A stretch of 64,000 bases of DNA from Niabella soli DSM 19437 (GCF_000243115.2 NZ_CP007035.1:248001-312000), one strand, 5' to 3'; counted from the stretch's first letter, positions 28,132 to 37,563 are shown. The notes: a model not told the origin generated them from the sequence alone. Program-made: numbers and translations.

Positions 28132-29733
28132 ATGGACTGTAAGGTTTTGAATATTTCGTACGGGGAAACCGGTTATTTTGGCAAACTGGTGCTGGACTAT
28201 CTGGGCCGGGATGAAAAATTAAAATCCTTTTACAATGGTTTTCCTGATAAGCAGGCCATTGGTGATGCGATCAGCCGCCGGCAGGATACTGCTACCAGCC
28301 GGACCTTGCTGGCAAACGTTTTACAACAACAATATTCGGAAGTACAACCTTTTCAAAAGGTAAAGGAGCATATTGAATTGCTCCGGAAAGAAACTACTTT
28401 CACCATTACGACGGCACATCAGCCCAATATTTTTACCGGACCTTTATACTTTATCTATAAAATATTGCATGCTGTAAAACTGGCGGCCTATTGCAAACAA
28501 CTGTTTCCTGAATTTGATTTTGTTCCCGTTTATTATATGGGTAGCGAGGATGCCGATCTTGAAGAGCTGGGGCAACTATCGGTCAATGGTGAAAAGCTGG
28601 TTTGGAGTACGGATCAAACAGGCGCCGTGGGGCGTATGAAGGTGGATAAACCTTTGCTGGAGCTTATTGCGCGGATAGAAGCCCAGGTGAATGTATTGCC
28701 TTTCGGGCAGGAAATTACCAGGAAAATTAAAGATTTTTACAGGGAGGGGGCCTTAATACAAGAGGCAACTTTGCACTTCGTTAATTTCCTGTTTGCCGCT
28801 TACGGGTTGGTTGTGCTGATTGCTGATAACAAAGAGCTGAAAGCCACTGCTGCCGATATTTTCAGGGATGAACTGTTGCAGGGCCACTCTATACAATTGG
28901 TGGAAGAAACGGCGAAAGAATTGGCTGAAGCCGGTTATAAAGTGCAGGCTCATGGCCGCCCGATCAATTTGTTTTATTTGTCTGATGAAGGGCGGAACCG
29001 GATTGAACGTGCCGGCGGTCAATGGAACGTGGTTGATACCCAAAAGGTATTTACACAGGAACAAATAATAAAGGAGGTCGATACGAATCCCGAAAGATTT
29101 AGCCCCAACGTGATCCTGCGACCGGTATACCAGGAACGGATACTTCCGAATCTTTTATTCATCGGCGGTGGCGGGGAACTGGCCTATTGGACGCAGCTCA
29201 AAAGAGTATTCGCCCGGTATAATGTGCCTTACCCGGTGCTGGTGCTCCGTAATTCATTCCTTTTTATTAACAGGCAACAGGCCGCTCTCGAAGAAAAATT
29301 AGGAATTTCGCCAACACAGCTTTTTCAAACTTCTTTTGATCTGAAGAAGGAGTGGGTCAGCACGAACACTGAAAAAGAGCTGGATACAAAAAAAACAGTG
29401 GAAGCCTTTTCGGTCATCTATGACCAATTAAAAGCCCAGGCAACACCGATCGATGGTACATTGGTACAGCATGTTGCAGCCTTGGAGCATGCCGCCTTAA
29501 AAAAGATAGAAGCGTTGGGTAAAAAAATGTTGCGTGCGGAAAAGCGCAATCACCAGGATGCCATGCGTCAGATCGACAAACTCAAGAATCAGCTATTTCC
29601 CGGTGACGGGCTCCAGGAACGCATTGAGAACTTTATTCCTTTTTATGCCCAATATGGCAATGATTTTATCACAACCCTCTACCAACACTCCCTTGCCCTG
29701 GAACAGGAATTTGTTGTTTTGGAACAACAATAA
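28132..29733 (+). CDS. bshC: Putative cysteine ligase BshC (bacillithiol synthesis)
   Basis: A 533-residue protein matching BshC, the last step of bacillithiol synthesis (adding Cys to GlcN-malate). MDCKVLNISYGETGYFGKLVLDYL starts like Bacteroidota homologues; TAHQPNIFTGPLYFIYKI, PVYYMGSEDADLEEL and NVILRPVYQERILPNLLFIGGGGELAYW are the conserved core. A coiled segment (about 440-500) is typical. I prefer the ATG at 28132 to the in-frame one at 28111 because it gives the family start. Implies bacillithiol as the low-molecular-weight thiol; bshA and bshB are not in the window. Confidence 0.94.
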   Translation: MDCKVLNISYGETGYFGKLVLDYLGRDEKLKSFYNGFPDKQAIGDAISRRQDTATSRTLLANVLQQQYSEVQPFQKVKEHIELLRKETTFTITTAHQPNIFTGPLYFIYKILHAVKLAAYCKQLFPEFDFVPVYYMGSEDADLEELGQLSVNGEKLVWSTDQTGAVGRMKVDKPLLELIARIEAQVNVLPFGQEITRKIKDFYREGALIQEATLHFVNFLFAAYGLVVLIADNKELKATAADIFRDELLQGHSIQLVEETAKELAEAGYKVQAHGRPINLFYLSDEGRNRIERAGGQWNVVDTQKVFTQEQIIKEVDTNPERFSPNVILRPVYQERILPNLLFIGGGGELAYWTQLKRVFARYNVPYPVLVLRNSFLFINRQQAALEEKLGISPTQLFQTSFDLKKEWVSTNTEKELDTKKTVEAFSVIYDQLKAQATPIDGTLVQHVAALEHAALKKIEALGKKMLRAEKRNHQDAMRQIDKLKNQLFPGDGLQERIENFIPFYAQYGNDFITTLYQHSLALEQEFVVLEQQ

Positions 29734-29774
29734 TTTTGCGGGGTTGCCGGCGCGCTGCGCCTATAGGGATTTGT

Positions 29775-30037
29775 GCCGCGCTGCGGCTAAGAAATTGCGA
29801 TAGACCGGACAATTTGTCTTAAGGTGTATTTTGTATCTATTCATTTAAAAAACACATCGAAGGCGCAACAAGATCTCCGATGCGTTACCCTCAAGGTAAA
29901 CCTGGATGTTGACTTATCGGCATTTATGCCGCGCTGCGACCGCGTTATTACAATCTTTATCGGATATTACATTTCAGGTGCAGCGCACCGCCGAAATCTA
30001 TAGACTAGGGGCGTTCGGATCTGAGCCGCAGCGCGGC
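29775..30037. repeat. REP-like inverted GC-rich palindromes upstream of the IS200-like gene
   Basis: GCCGCGCTGCGGCT at 29775-29788 and its exact reverse complement at 30024-30037 flank about 235 bp. Further partial copies (GCCGCGCTGCG near 29931) lie between them. Each unit is itself a short palindrome. The rest of the 29734-30105 gap shows no gene. Such clusters are what REP-associated transposases act on, and one begins at 30106. Confidence 0.75.
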
Positions 30038-30105
30038 GAAACATAAAATGCCGCGAACGTTTCTCGTTAAAAAATCGTAGATTCATGGTGACAAAAGCAC
30101 CCACC

Positions 30106-30564
30106 ATGGCAAACACCTACACACAATGTTACGTTCACCTGGTATTTTCGCCCAAAAACCGACAAGCCTTAATAAAGAAGGAGTGGAAAGATCTTTTGGA
30201 GAAGTATATAACGGGGATCGTGCAGAACAATAAACATAAATTGATAGCCATATACGCTATGCCCGATCATATTCACATTTTTATTGGCTATAATGTAAAT
30301 CAGTTAATACCCGACCTGGTCGAAAATATCAAGACCTCATCCAATGCCTGGATCAACCATAATGGGTTTACGAAATGCAAATTTGAATGGCAACGCGGAT
30401 ATGGAGCGTTTACGCATGCTCATGCGCAGATCGGCACCGTGGCGGAATACGTACATAACCAGGAAGCACACCATCAGGAAAAAACATTTCACAACGAATA
30501 CCTGGCATTGCTGAAGCAAAACAATATTGATTTCAGGGATCAGTATCTGTTTGAGTTTTTTTGA
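30106..30564 (+). mobile_element. IS200/IS605-type Y1 (HUH) transposase
   Basis: About 152 residues. The HUH metal-binding motif is HIH at residues 55-57 (AMPDHIHIFIG), and Tyr115 in TVAEYVHNQEAHH is the likely nucleophile for single-strand DNA cleavage. MANTYTQCYVHLVFSPKNRQ is a standard IS200-type start, so I chose 30106 over the in-frame ATG at 30085. The frame is intact. No TnpB/IscB gene adjoins. The REP-like palindromes just upstream and solitary state fit a REP-associated (RAYT-like) transposase, but the protein also fits plain IS200 TnpA. Confidence 0.9.
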
Positions 30565-30585
30565 GAAGCCGGCTTCGTCTATTTA

Positions 30586-31104
30586 TCAAGAGGGATCAAA
30601 CGCGTTGGGTTGCCCTTTAGACCGGAGCTGTTCTACTTTTCCCAGGACTTCCGTTTCCATGGCTCTTTTGTACGCCGCTATTTTTTCGTTAAGGGTATCG
30701 TCTGACGCCCCGATGATCTGGGCGGCGAGGATGCCCGCATTTTTTGCGGCATTTAACGCAACAGTGGCCACCGGCACACCATTCGGCATTTGCAGAATAC
30801 TCAGCACAGAATCCCATCCGTCAATGGAATTGCTTGATTTTACAGGAACGCCAATCACCGGTAAGGTGGTTATAGAGGCCACCATTCCCGGAAGATGCGC
30901 TGCACCACCGGCGCCGGCAATGATCACTTTCAGCCCCCGCTCTTTTGCTTTTGTAGCGTATTCGATCATACGCAGGGGGGTGCGATGCGCAGAAACCACC
31001 GTTACTTCGTATGCGATTCCAAACGTTTTAAGGATGGCTGCAGCCGGTTCCATAACGGGCAGATCGCTGTCGCTGCCCATGATAATGCCTACCTGTATTG
31101 TCAT
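30586..31104 (-). CDS. purE: N5-carboxyaminoimidazole ribonucleotide mutase
   Basis: A 172-residue purine-synthesis enzyme converting N5-CAIR to CAIR. The start [25 protein letters not shown] (catalytic His) and [17 protein letters not shown] are diagnostic for class I PurE, with [15 protein letters not shown] following. Length is typical. It reads toward the IS200-like gene. purK is not in the window. A near-consensus -7 box (TTTCTTTG, one base off) lies just upstream of the start. Confidence 0.96.
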   Translation of the reverse strand: MTIQVGIIMGSDSDLPVMEPAAAILKTFGIAYEVTVVSAHRTPLRMIEYATKAKERGLKVIIAGAGGAAHLPGMVASITTLPVIGVPVKSSNSIDGWDSVLSILQMPNGVPVATVALNAAKNAGILAAQIIGASDDTLNEKIAAYKRAMETEVLGKVEQLRSKGQPNAFDPS

Positions 31105-31238
31105 GCTGCAAAGAAAAGTAAAAAATCAGAATTAGCCACAGCGAATAAAAGCTGTAAGGCAGTTGTAACCGCAAAGGAGTCGCTTCCTCTGCGTCCTTGC
31201 GTGAAACTGCTTCCGCGCCACTGCTCCGCTGCGCCTCC

Positions 31239-31368
31239 GCGTGAAATCTTTGCGTCCTTATGTGAAACCCTTACTGTTGCTGCGTGAAATAAACGCCGCG
31301 TGAAATCTTTGCGTCCTTATGTGAAACCCTTACTGTTGCTGCGTGAAATAAACGCCGCGTGAAATCTT
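31239..31368. repeat. 59-bp tandem repeat, 2.2 copies
   Basis: The unit beginning GCGTGAAATCTTTGCGTCC starts at 31239, 31298 and (partial) 31357. It is built from smaller words (GCGTGAAA, TTGCGTCC) that also occur upstream at 31190-31230. It fills the 313-bp gap between purE and pncB; no gene is seen there. Confidence 0.9.
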
Positions 31369-31405
31369 CAGCAAGCCAATCATTCTGTAAACCCCAAAAA
31401 ATATG

Positions 31406-31413
31406 TAGGTTTG
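31406..31413 (+). promoter_or_regulatory. TAnnTTTG promoter -7 box of pncB
   Basis: TAGGTTTG matches the consensus exactly and ends 4 bp before the pncB ATG, so transcription should begin at or beside the start codon and the mRNA may be leaderless. Confidence 0.6.
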
Positions 31414-31417
31414 AAAT

Positions 31418-32608
31418 ATGAACAAAACCGAACATCTTTTCCCTTGCGTATCGTTGCTGGATAATGATTTTTATAAATTTACCATGCAATGCGCCGTAAT
31501 GCAATTGTTCCCTGATGTAAAGGCCCGCTATGCTTTTATTAACCGTGGCAGGCATGAATTCCCTGAGGGCTTTGGTGCGGCATTAAAAGAACAGGTGGAG
31601 CAAATGGCAACTTTAAGGCTAACAAAAAAAGAGCGGGAGTATCTTGTGAAAAACTGCCCTTATTTAAATGCAGCTTATCTGGATCTGCTGACGGGCTATC
31701 AGTATGATCCCGCAGAAGTGAGCATCGTTCAGCAGGGAAAAGAGCTCGAAGTTACAGTGGAAGGGCATTGGTTCCGGACCATTTTATGGGAAGTGCCTAT
31801 CTTATTCCTGATAAGCGAACTGTATTATAAAATGACCGGTCAGCAACGGAATGCCGATCAAGAGGTGATAAAAAATACCATAGAAAAAACAAGGATCTAT
31901 AAAGACCTGGATGTGCCGGTTGCGGAGTTTGGAACCCGGCGAAGACATTCTTATGAAGTGCAGCAACTGGTGGTAAACACCCTTGCAAAGCATGGCGGGA
32001 AAAGCTTCGTGGGAACAAGCAATGTACACCTGGCGATGCTTTCAAATAAAAAACCGATAGGAACACATGCACACGAATGGTTTATGTTTCATGGCGCTAA
32101 ATATGGTTTTACAATGGCTAACAGCCTCAGCCTGGAACACTGGGCAGCCGTGTATCGCGGTGACCTGGGCGTAGCGCTTTCGGACACCTATACCAATGAT
32201 GTTTTTTTTGAGCAATTCGATAAAAAGTTTGCAAAGCTCTTTGATGGGGTACGCCATGACAGCGGGGAGCCGATCGCCTATGCAGAAAAAGTGATCGCCC
32301 ATTATAAAAAATTAGGCATCAATCCCGCTTATAAGTTTATCATATTTTCCGATGGATTGAACTCAGAAAAAGTGGCAGAGATCACCCATGCAACCAGGGA
32401 TAAAATAGGGATATCCTTTGGCATCGGAACGAACCTGACGAACGATGTGGGGTTAGAGCCCATGAATATTGTAATGAAACTAACGGGTGTTCAACTGGAG
32501 GGCCGGCGCTGGATCTCCACAGTAAAACTTTCAGATGAAAACGGAAAACATACAGGGGACCCCCAAATGATTGAGCTGGCTAAGAAAGTGCTGGGTATTG
32601 GGAATTAA
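31418..32608 (+). CDS. pncB: Nicotinate phosphoribosyltransferase
   Basis: A 396-residue enzyme that makes nicotinate mononucleotide from nicotinate and PRPP with ATP, in NAD salvage. LLDNDFYKFTMQCAVMQLFP at the N-terminus, EFGTRRRHSYEVQ, GTSNVHLA, GTHAHEWFMFHGA and GVRHDSGEP are the family blocks. Length matches the long bacterial PncB form. The start is fixed by the promoter box 4 bp upstream. Confidence 0.96.
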   Translation: MNKTEHLFPCVSLLDNDFYKFTMQCAVMQLFPDVKARYAFINRGRHEFPEGFGAALKEQVEQMATLRLTKKEREYLVKNCPYLNAAYLDLLTGYQYDPAEVSIVQQGKELEVTVEGHWFRTILWEVPILFLISELYYKMTGQQRNADQEVIKNTIEKTRIYKDLDVPVAEFGTRRRHSYEVQQLVVNTLAKHGGKSFVGTSNVHLAMLSNKKPIGTHAHEWFMFHGAKYGFTMANSLSLEHWAAVYRGDLGVALSDTYTNDVFFEQFDKKFAKLFDGVRHDSGEPIAYAEKVIAHYKKLGINPAYKFIIFSDGLNSEKVAEITHATRDKIGISFGIGTNLTNDVGLEPMNIVMKLTGVQLEGRRWISTVKLSDENGKHTGDPQMIELAKKVLGIGN

Positions 32609-32833
32609 ATATATACAAATTATTTTATATTAAATATTTCTTTTAGGTTTTTTGTAACGAAAAAACCGGCCGCCTGCAGTACCTTTGCAGCGGTTTCAGG
32701 GAAAATTGTCTGTACACTGTGAGCGGCTGAAATGGGAATTGCGATTATTATGCTGCTTAAGTCCCCTAAATCGTACCAAACCTTATTATCAGTTTTTAAT
32801 AATTTAAATAATTAAAAAAGAGATTTTTTAACT

Positions 32834-33595
32834 ATGAGGTCTTCTATTGTGAAAAAGATTGTACCGGTACTACTGTTAGTCGTGGCAATGGCAACCAGCT
32901 CCTGGCGGTTTGATGCGCCGGTGGAACCGACGGTATCCGAAAGCGATTTTAAGGATATTATCGGATGGCATTGGGGAGCGGGTTCTTTCTTAACGGGTGC
33001 TTCATCGGCTCACGAATTGATGTATGATAGCCTGGGGCTGGATCTGAAAGGCCTTTCCGAGCAGGCATTTTTGGATGCCATGGAAGGTTTTGATGAGTTG
33101 AAAAAAGAGGGGCTTCTGAAAAACGATTCCATCATAACCGTGATCGATTTCGATCAGCCCAGCATTAATAAACGCATGTATGTGCTGGATATAAAACATT
33201 ACCAGGTATTGTTTAATACCTGGGCGGCACATGGAAGAAATTCGGGAAGCCTGATGGCCACTTCGTTTAGTAATGCCATGTCTTCAAATAAAAGTAGTCT
33301 TGGTTTTTATCTTACAGATGAGCCTTATTACGGAGGAAACGGCTATTCACTCAAATTAAAAGGGTTGGAGTCCGGCGTGAACGATAAGGCGATGGTGCGT
33401 GCGATTGTGTTGCATGGAGCCGATTATGTAAGCCAGTCGAGCATTAATGAACTGGGATACCTGGGACGAAGCTTTGGCTGCCCGGCGGTGCCCAGGGCTT
33501 TGAGTCGCCCGATTATTGATGTAATTAAAGAAGGATCGGTATTGTTTATATATAACAGCACCTATCATCCGGCAGCCCGGTACGCGGCAGGTTAG
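32834..33595 (+). CDS. Secreted L,D-transpeptidase-like protein (YkuD_2 type)
   Basis: A 253-residue exported protein with signal peptide at residues 1-25. The catalytic region has IVLHGADYVS with a conserved His and LGYLGRSFGCPAVPRALS, where the Cys in SFGCPAVP is the expected nucleophile. This pattern is the Bacteroidota murein L,D-transpeptidase catalytic family (YkuD_2), acting on peptidoglycan in the periplasm. YVLDIKHYQVLFNTWAAHGRNSG is also typical. It is followed by its own terminator. Confidence 0.88.
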   Translation: MRSSIVKKIVPVLLLVVAMATSSWRFDAPVEPTVSESDFKDIIGWHWGAGSFLTGASSAHELMYDSLGLDLKGLSEQAFLDAMEGFDELKKEGLLKNDSIITVIDFDQPSINKRMYVLDIKHYQVLFNTWAAHGRNSGSLMATSFSNAMSSNKSSLGFYLTDEPYYGGNGYSLKLKGLESGVNDKAMVRAIVLHGADYVSQSSINELGYLGRSFGCPAVPRALSRPIIDVIKEGSVLFIYNSTYHPAARYAAG

Positions 33596-33623
33596 AATCC
33601 TGCATAATATATCTTTAGTAATG

Positions 33624-33647
33624 CCAGGGTTGCCCCTGGTTTTTTTA
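33624..33647 (+). terminator. Rho-independent terminator after the L,D-transpeptidase gene
   Basis: CCAGGG and CCCTGG form a short GC-rich stem with a 4-nt loop, followed by TTTTTTT. Confidence 0.8.
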
Positions 33648-33690
33648 TGCCCTGAAATCGCCGTATTTTTAAAACCCAAAAACGAATTGT

Positions 33691-35673
33691 ATGATGCCAA
33701 AAATAGTACTACAGCCCTTGTTGTTGTTTTTATTGTTTTTTGTGACGCTGTGCGCTGATGCAATGGTAAAATTACCGGCGCTGTTTAGTAATAATATGGT
33801 ATTGCAACGGCAAACCAATGCGGCTATCTGGGGCACGGCAACAGCAGGAAAAACAGTTACGGTGCAAACCTCCTGGAATAAAAAAACCTATTGGGCAAAA
33901 GCCGATGCCGGTGGCAACTGGAGTTTGAAAGTGAGCACTCCAGGGTATGGCGGCCCCTTCAGCATCAGCGTTGCGGAGGAAAATACGATTAAGTTAGAAA
34001 ATGTGCTGATCGGTGATGTGTGGCTCTGCTCCGGTCAGTCAAATATGGAAATGCCGTTGGCCGGCTGGGGTAAAGTAATGAATTACCAGCAGGAGATCGC
34101 GGCTGCCAACTACCCCGCTATAAGACTGTTGCAAGCCTTACACGTAACCAGCAATACGCCGGCAAAAGATCTTGCAGTAAGAAACAACGGCTGGGATATT
34201 TGTACTCCGCAAACGATAGCTGAATTTTCTGCTGCGGCCTATTTTTTTGCCCGGGAAATTTATGAAAAAACGAAGATCCCTGTTGGTTTAATCCATAGTT
34301 CCTGGGGCGGTACGATTGCTGAAGCATGGACGAGTTTTGAAACCTTACAAACGCTTCCGGATTTTGCGGCAGCAGCCAAAAAAGTAAGGACCACTCCCGA
34401 GCTGGACAAGGCTTCGTACGATGAGCAAATGAAGCAATGGGGTCAGAAAAAAAATCAGGCCGATAAGGGATTGGTGTCGGGCAAACCTGTTTGGGCCGCC
34501 ATGGACCTGGATACCAGCGGCTGGCAAACCATGCAGTTGCCGGGCTTATGGGAAAATAAAGGATACCCGGATCTGGATGGAGTGGTGTGGTTTCGTAAAA
34601 AAGTAACAATACCCGGATCCTGGAATGATAAGGACCTTGCCCTGAGTTTAAGTACGATTGATGATGACGATATTACTTATTTTAACGGCGTGCAGGTGGG
34701 GGCAACCATAGGTTATGATCATGACCGGGTTTATAAAGTGCCAGCCAGCCTGGCAAAAAAAGGCGATAATTACATTACTGTAAGGGTTATGGATAACGGT
34801 GGCGGGGGAGGCCTGTATGGAGATGCGAAACAAATGTTCCTGGGAACGACAGCAGGGCAGCAAATCGATCTTTCGGGAAATTGGATCTACAAAATATCCT
34901 TTACCTTCAAAGACCTGCCCCCGGCGCCGGAAAGTCCGCAAAACCCCGACCGCCCCGGTGTATTGTACAATGCGATGATCCACCCCATCACCCGGTTTGC
35001 TATAAAAGGCGTTATCTGGTACCAGGGAGAATCCAATGCCGGAAGGGCCGGGCAGTACCGGGAGTTGTTTCCTGCACTGATTGAAGACTGGAGGAAAAGA
35101 TTCCCTTCCGGTGATTTCCCTTTTTATTTTGTACAACTGGCCAATTACAGGAAGCGTGCATCCCTGCCGGCTGCATCCGACTGGGCGGAACTGCGGGAGG
35201 CGCAACTGATGACCACGCGGCTCCCCCATACGGGGATGGCAACGATTATCGATATTGGCGCCGCCGATGATATTCATCCCAAAAACAAACAAGAGGTGGG
35301 CAGGCGCCTGGCGCTGATCGCATTGAATAAAGTGTACGGACAGAAAAACGAATATTCCGGTCCGGTGTATCAATCGCAGCAAATAAGCGGCGGTGCAGTT
35401 ACCCTGTCCTTTACACATGCAAAAGGGATGAGCGCAAAAGACGGGTCATTAAAAGGTTTTGCCCTTGCCGGTTCCGATAAAAAATTTTACTGGGCCGATG
35501 CGACAATTAAAGGAAATACTGTTGTAGTGCGGTCCGCCAGTGTTAAGGCCCCTGTTGCAGTGCGCTATGCCTGGGCCGATAATCCGGAGGCGAACCTCGT
35601 AAACAACGATGGGCTTCCGGCATCGCCTTTCAGAACTGATAGCTGGGACGGTGTTACAAAAGGCAAAAAGTAA
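33691..35673 (+). CDS. Sialate O-acetylesterase-family protein (SGNH esterase)
   Basis: A 660-residue secreted esterase with signal peptide (residues 1-25). Domains in order: a beta domain (KLPALFSNNMVLQRQ...), the SGNH block with the GQSNMEMP motif (nucleophile Ser), a jelly-roll-like insertion near 270-400 (VWFRKKVTIPGSWNDKDLALSL), and the second half with GVIWYQGESNAG and DDIHPKNKQEVGRRLA (Asp and His of the triad). It removes O-acetyl groups from sialic acids or other glycans. Plausible partner of the esterase 56 bp downstream. Confidence 0.92.
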   Translation: MMPKIVLQPLLLFLLFFVTLCADAMVKLPALFSNNMVLQRQTNAAIWGTATAGKTVTVQTSWNKKTYWAKADAGGNWSLKVSTPGYGGPFSISVAEENTIKLENVLIGDVWLCSGQSNMEMPLAGWGKVMNYQQEIAAANYPAIRLLQALHVTSNTPAKDLAVRNNGWDICTPQTIAEFSAAAYFFAREIYEKTKIPVGLIHSSWGGTIAEAWTSFETLQTLPDFAAAAKKVRTTPELDKASYDEQMKQWGQKKNQADKGLVSGKPVWAAMDLDTSGWQTMQLPGLWENKGYPDLDGVVWFRKKVTIPGSWNDKDLALSLSTIDDDDITYFNGVQVGATIGYDHDRVYKVPASLAKKGDNYITVRVMDNGGGGGLYGDAKQMFLGTTAGQQIDLSGNWIYKISFTFKDLPPAPESPQNPDRPGVLYNAMIHPITRFAIKGVIWYQGESNAGRAGQYRELFPALIEDWRKRFPSGDFPFYFVQLANYRKRASLPAASDWAELREAQLMTTRLPHTGMATIIDIGAADDIHPKNKQEVGRRLALIALNKVYGQKNEYSGPVYQSQQISGGAVTLSFTHAKGMSAKDGSLKGFALAGSDKKFYWADATIKGNTVVVRSASVKAPVAVRYAWADNPEANLVNNDGLPASPFRTDSWDGVTKGKK

Positions 35674-35729
35674 TTATTCCGGAACAAGTTTAATTGGTTA
35701 TTTTGGTAGTAGAATTAAAAACGACATTC

Positions 35730-36461
35730 ATGAAGAAAGATATTTTTTCCTGGTACAGTCCTTCCCTGCAAAAAGAAATGCCGATTGTTTCTTATGGAGA
35801 TTATGGCTCCGTATTTCTTTTGGTGCCCACCGCAGGAGCCGATTTCCTGGAATACGAGCGCTTCCAGTTGATCGACTCGCTGGCCCCGTTTATTAATGCC
35901 GGTAAACTGAAGATCTATTCTGTGGATAGCGTAAATAATGAAAGCTGGCTGAACAAAGAAATGAATAACTGGGATAAAGCGCAACGGCATGAACAATGGA
36001 ATGCCTATATCTATCATGAAGTATTGCCGTATATAAAAAATGAATCGGGAGCAGATACGCCTGTTTTTATAAGCGGAGCATCCTTTGGCGCCCTGCACAG
36101 CATGAACCTGTTTTTGAAACGCCCTGATCTTTTAAGTGGCGTTATCGCGATGAGCGGCGTTTACGATCTGACCTATTACACGGACGGGTTTATGAACGAC
36201 ACTGTTTATTTTAACAGCCCCCGGCATTATATGCCCAATTTGACGGATCATGATATTTTAGAAGAGATACGTAAAAGTCCCCATATACACATTCTCACCG
36301 GGGCCGGAGCATATGAAGATCCCCGGGCAGGGGGAGAATTTGCCAAGATCCTCTACGATAAAGGAATTTATTATGAATTTGACAACTGGGGAGAAGACTA
36401 TAAGCACGACTGGCCGACCTGGCGTGCGATGCTGCCGCATTATATAGGAACGCGTTTTTAG
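35730..36461 (+). CDS. Alpha/beta-hydrolase esterase
   Basis: A 243-residue soluble protein of the putative esterase (esterase D-like) group. GASFGALHSMNLFLKRPDLLSGVIAMSGVYD holds the nucleophile-elbow Ser, and HDWPTWRAMLPHY near the end holds the likely catalytic His. I chose the ATG at 35730, giving MKKDIFSWYSPSLQKEMPIV, rather than the open frame from 35694. No signal peptide is visible. Follows the sialate esterase gene on the same strand, so it may act on a product of that pathway, but its substrate is unknown. Confidence 0.82.
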   Translation: MKKDIFSWYSPSLQKEMPIVSYGDYGSVFLLVPTAGADFLEYERFQLIDSLAPFINAGKLKIYSVDSVNNESWLNKEMNNWDKAQRHEQWNAYIYHEVLPYIKNESGADTPVFISGASFGALHSMNLFLKRPDLLSGVIAMSGVYDLTYYTDGFMNDTVYFNSPRHYMPNLTDHDILEEIRKSPHIHILTGAGAYEDPRAGGEFAKILYDKGIYYEFDNWGEDYKHDWPTWRAMLPHYIGTRF

Positions 36462-36605
36462 GCTGAACGCTTAATGCTTAATGTGGGAAGCCAGATTCTG
36501 GACTTCCGACGATGACCTAGTTCGGAGCGCGCATTTAGCGTTGTGCGTTAAGCATTCAGCATTTTGCGCAGCATGCACTATTGACCATTGACTATTGACT
36601 GTTCA
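36462..36605. repeat. Heptamer/word repeats between the esterase and aat
   Basis: Words such as CTTAATG (twice) and, at 36578-36605, CTATTGA, CCATTGA, CTATTGA, CTGTTCA. The last array runs into the 3' end of aat, forming its stop codon and last few codons on the minus strand. Confidence 0.75.
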
Positions 36606-37239
36606 CGGGTAGATATCGTTCAAATGCTTCCCTCGTAATCATCCGTGCCCCCATACTTTCCAGGTAGGCAGAATGTACCTGGCAGTCGATCAATTGCACG
36701 TTTTCCGTTTTCAACTGCATAATATATTTTGTAAAGGCATACCGGGAGGCATTGTTCACCAGGCTAAACATGCTCTCCCCGCAAAATACAGCGCCCGTGC
36801 GTATGCCATACAGGCCGCCAACTAATTCCTTCTCCTGCCATACTTCTGCGCTGTGGGCATAGCCCATTTCGTGCAACTCGGTATAGGACCGAATAACTCC
36901 CTCGGTGATCCAGGTGCCGTCCTGGCCGGGACGCTTTACCTGCTGGCAGTGACGGATCACCTTTTCAAAAGCGGTATTCACGGTAAATTGAAAGCTGTTT
37001 TTGTTGAGGAGCGATCTGATGGTCTTGCTCGTTTTATATTCTTCAGGAAATAACACAAACCTTGGATCGGGGCTCCACCAAAGCACCGGCGGCGTATCAT
37101 ACCAGGGAAAAATACCTTTTGAATAAGCCAGCAAGATCCGTTCCGGGCTTAAATCGCCTCCGATTGCTAGCAACCCGTCGGGTTCAGCAAGATGCGTAGG
37201 TGGAAAATAAAGACGATCAGAAAGGGCAAAAACAGCCAT
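36592..37239 (-). CDS. aat: Leucyl/phenylalanyl-tRNA-protein transferase
   Basis: A 215-residue enzyme that adds Leu or Phe from tRNA to proteins starting with Arg or Lys, marking them for ClpS/ClpAP. LLAIGGDLSPERILLAYSKGIFPWYDTPPVLWWSPDPR is diagnostic, with GLYGIRTGAVFCGESMFS and IDCQVHSAYLESMGARMITREAFERYL following. The final codons and stop lie inside a heptamer array. It lies 17 bp after clpS on the same strand, so both parts of the bacterial N-end rule appear as one operon. Confidence 0.96.
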   Translation of the reverse strand: MAVFALSDRLYFPPTHLAEPDGLLAIGGDLSPERILLAYSKGIFPWYDTPPVLWWSPDPRFVLFPEEYKTSKTIRSLLNKNSFQFTVNTAFEKVIRHCQQVKRPGQDGTWITEGVIRSYTELHEMGYAHSAEVWQEKELVGGLYGIRTGAVFCGESMFSLVNNASRYAFTKYIMQLKTENVQLIDCQVHSAYLESMGARMITREAFERYLPVNSQ

Positions 37240-37256
37240 TTGGGATAAGTTTGCTG

Positions 37257-37559
37257 TCAGGTTACCAGCTCCTCAAGGGTTGCTGCAATGCCCCTGTCAA
37301 GAATAGCGTTGCACATCGGTTCCAGGTCTTCATACATTCCTTCTTTAACGCCATATTTCCCTTTATAATGAATGAATAAAGAACATTGCTCGGCCTGCTC
37401 ATAGGTATGCCCGCATACCTCTATCAGTGTTTCAATAACCCAATCAAATGTATTGACCTCGTCATTCCACACAATAAGCTGCCACGAAGGAGCTACCTCT
37501 GTTAATGTAGCAACTTCAGGAGCTGTCTTTGTGAAGGGTTGTGCTGAAGAAAAAAGCAT
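37257..37559 (-). CDS. clpS: Clp protease adaptor ClpS
   Basis: A 100-residue adaptor that binds N-degron substrates and hands them to the Clp protease. WQLIVWNDEVNTFDWVIETLIEVCGHTYEQAEQC is the ClpS core: the Asn-Asp-Glu and the Met-like gate surround the N-terminal residue pocket, and a conserved His follows in helix 2. The N-terminal 25 residues are a flexible tail. It is first in a two-gene unit with aat, behind an exact promoter box. Confidence 0.94.
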   Translation of the reverse strand: MLFSSAQPFTKTAPEVATLTEVAPSWQLIVWNDEVNTFDWVIETLIEVCGHTYEQAEQCSLFIHYKGKYGVKEGMYEDLEPMCNAILDRGIAATLEELVT

Positions 37560-37563
37560 ACCG

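Noticed and set aside
34648-35418. 256-residue minus-strand frame inside the sialate esterase gene
   Set aside because: Antisense shadow of a well-supported gene.
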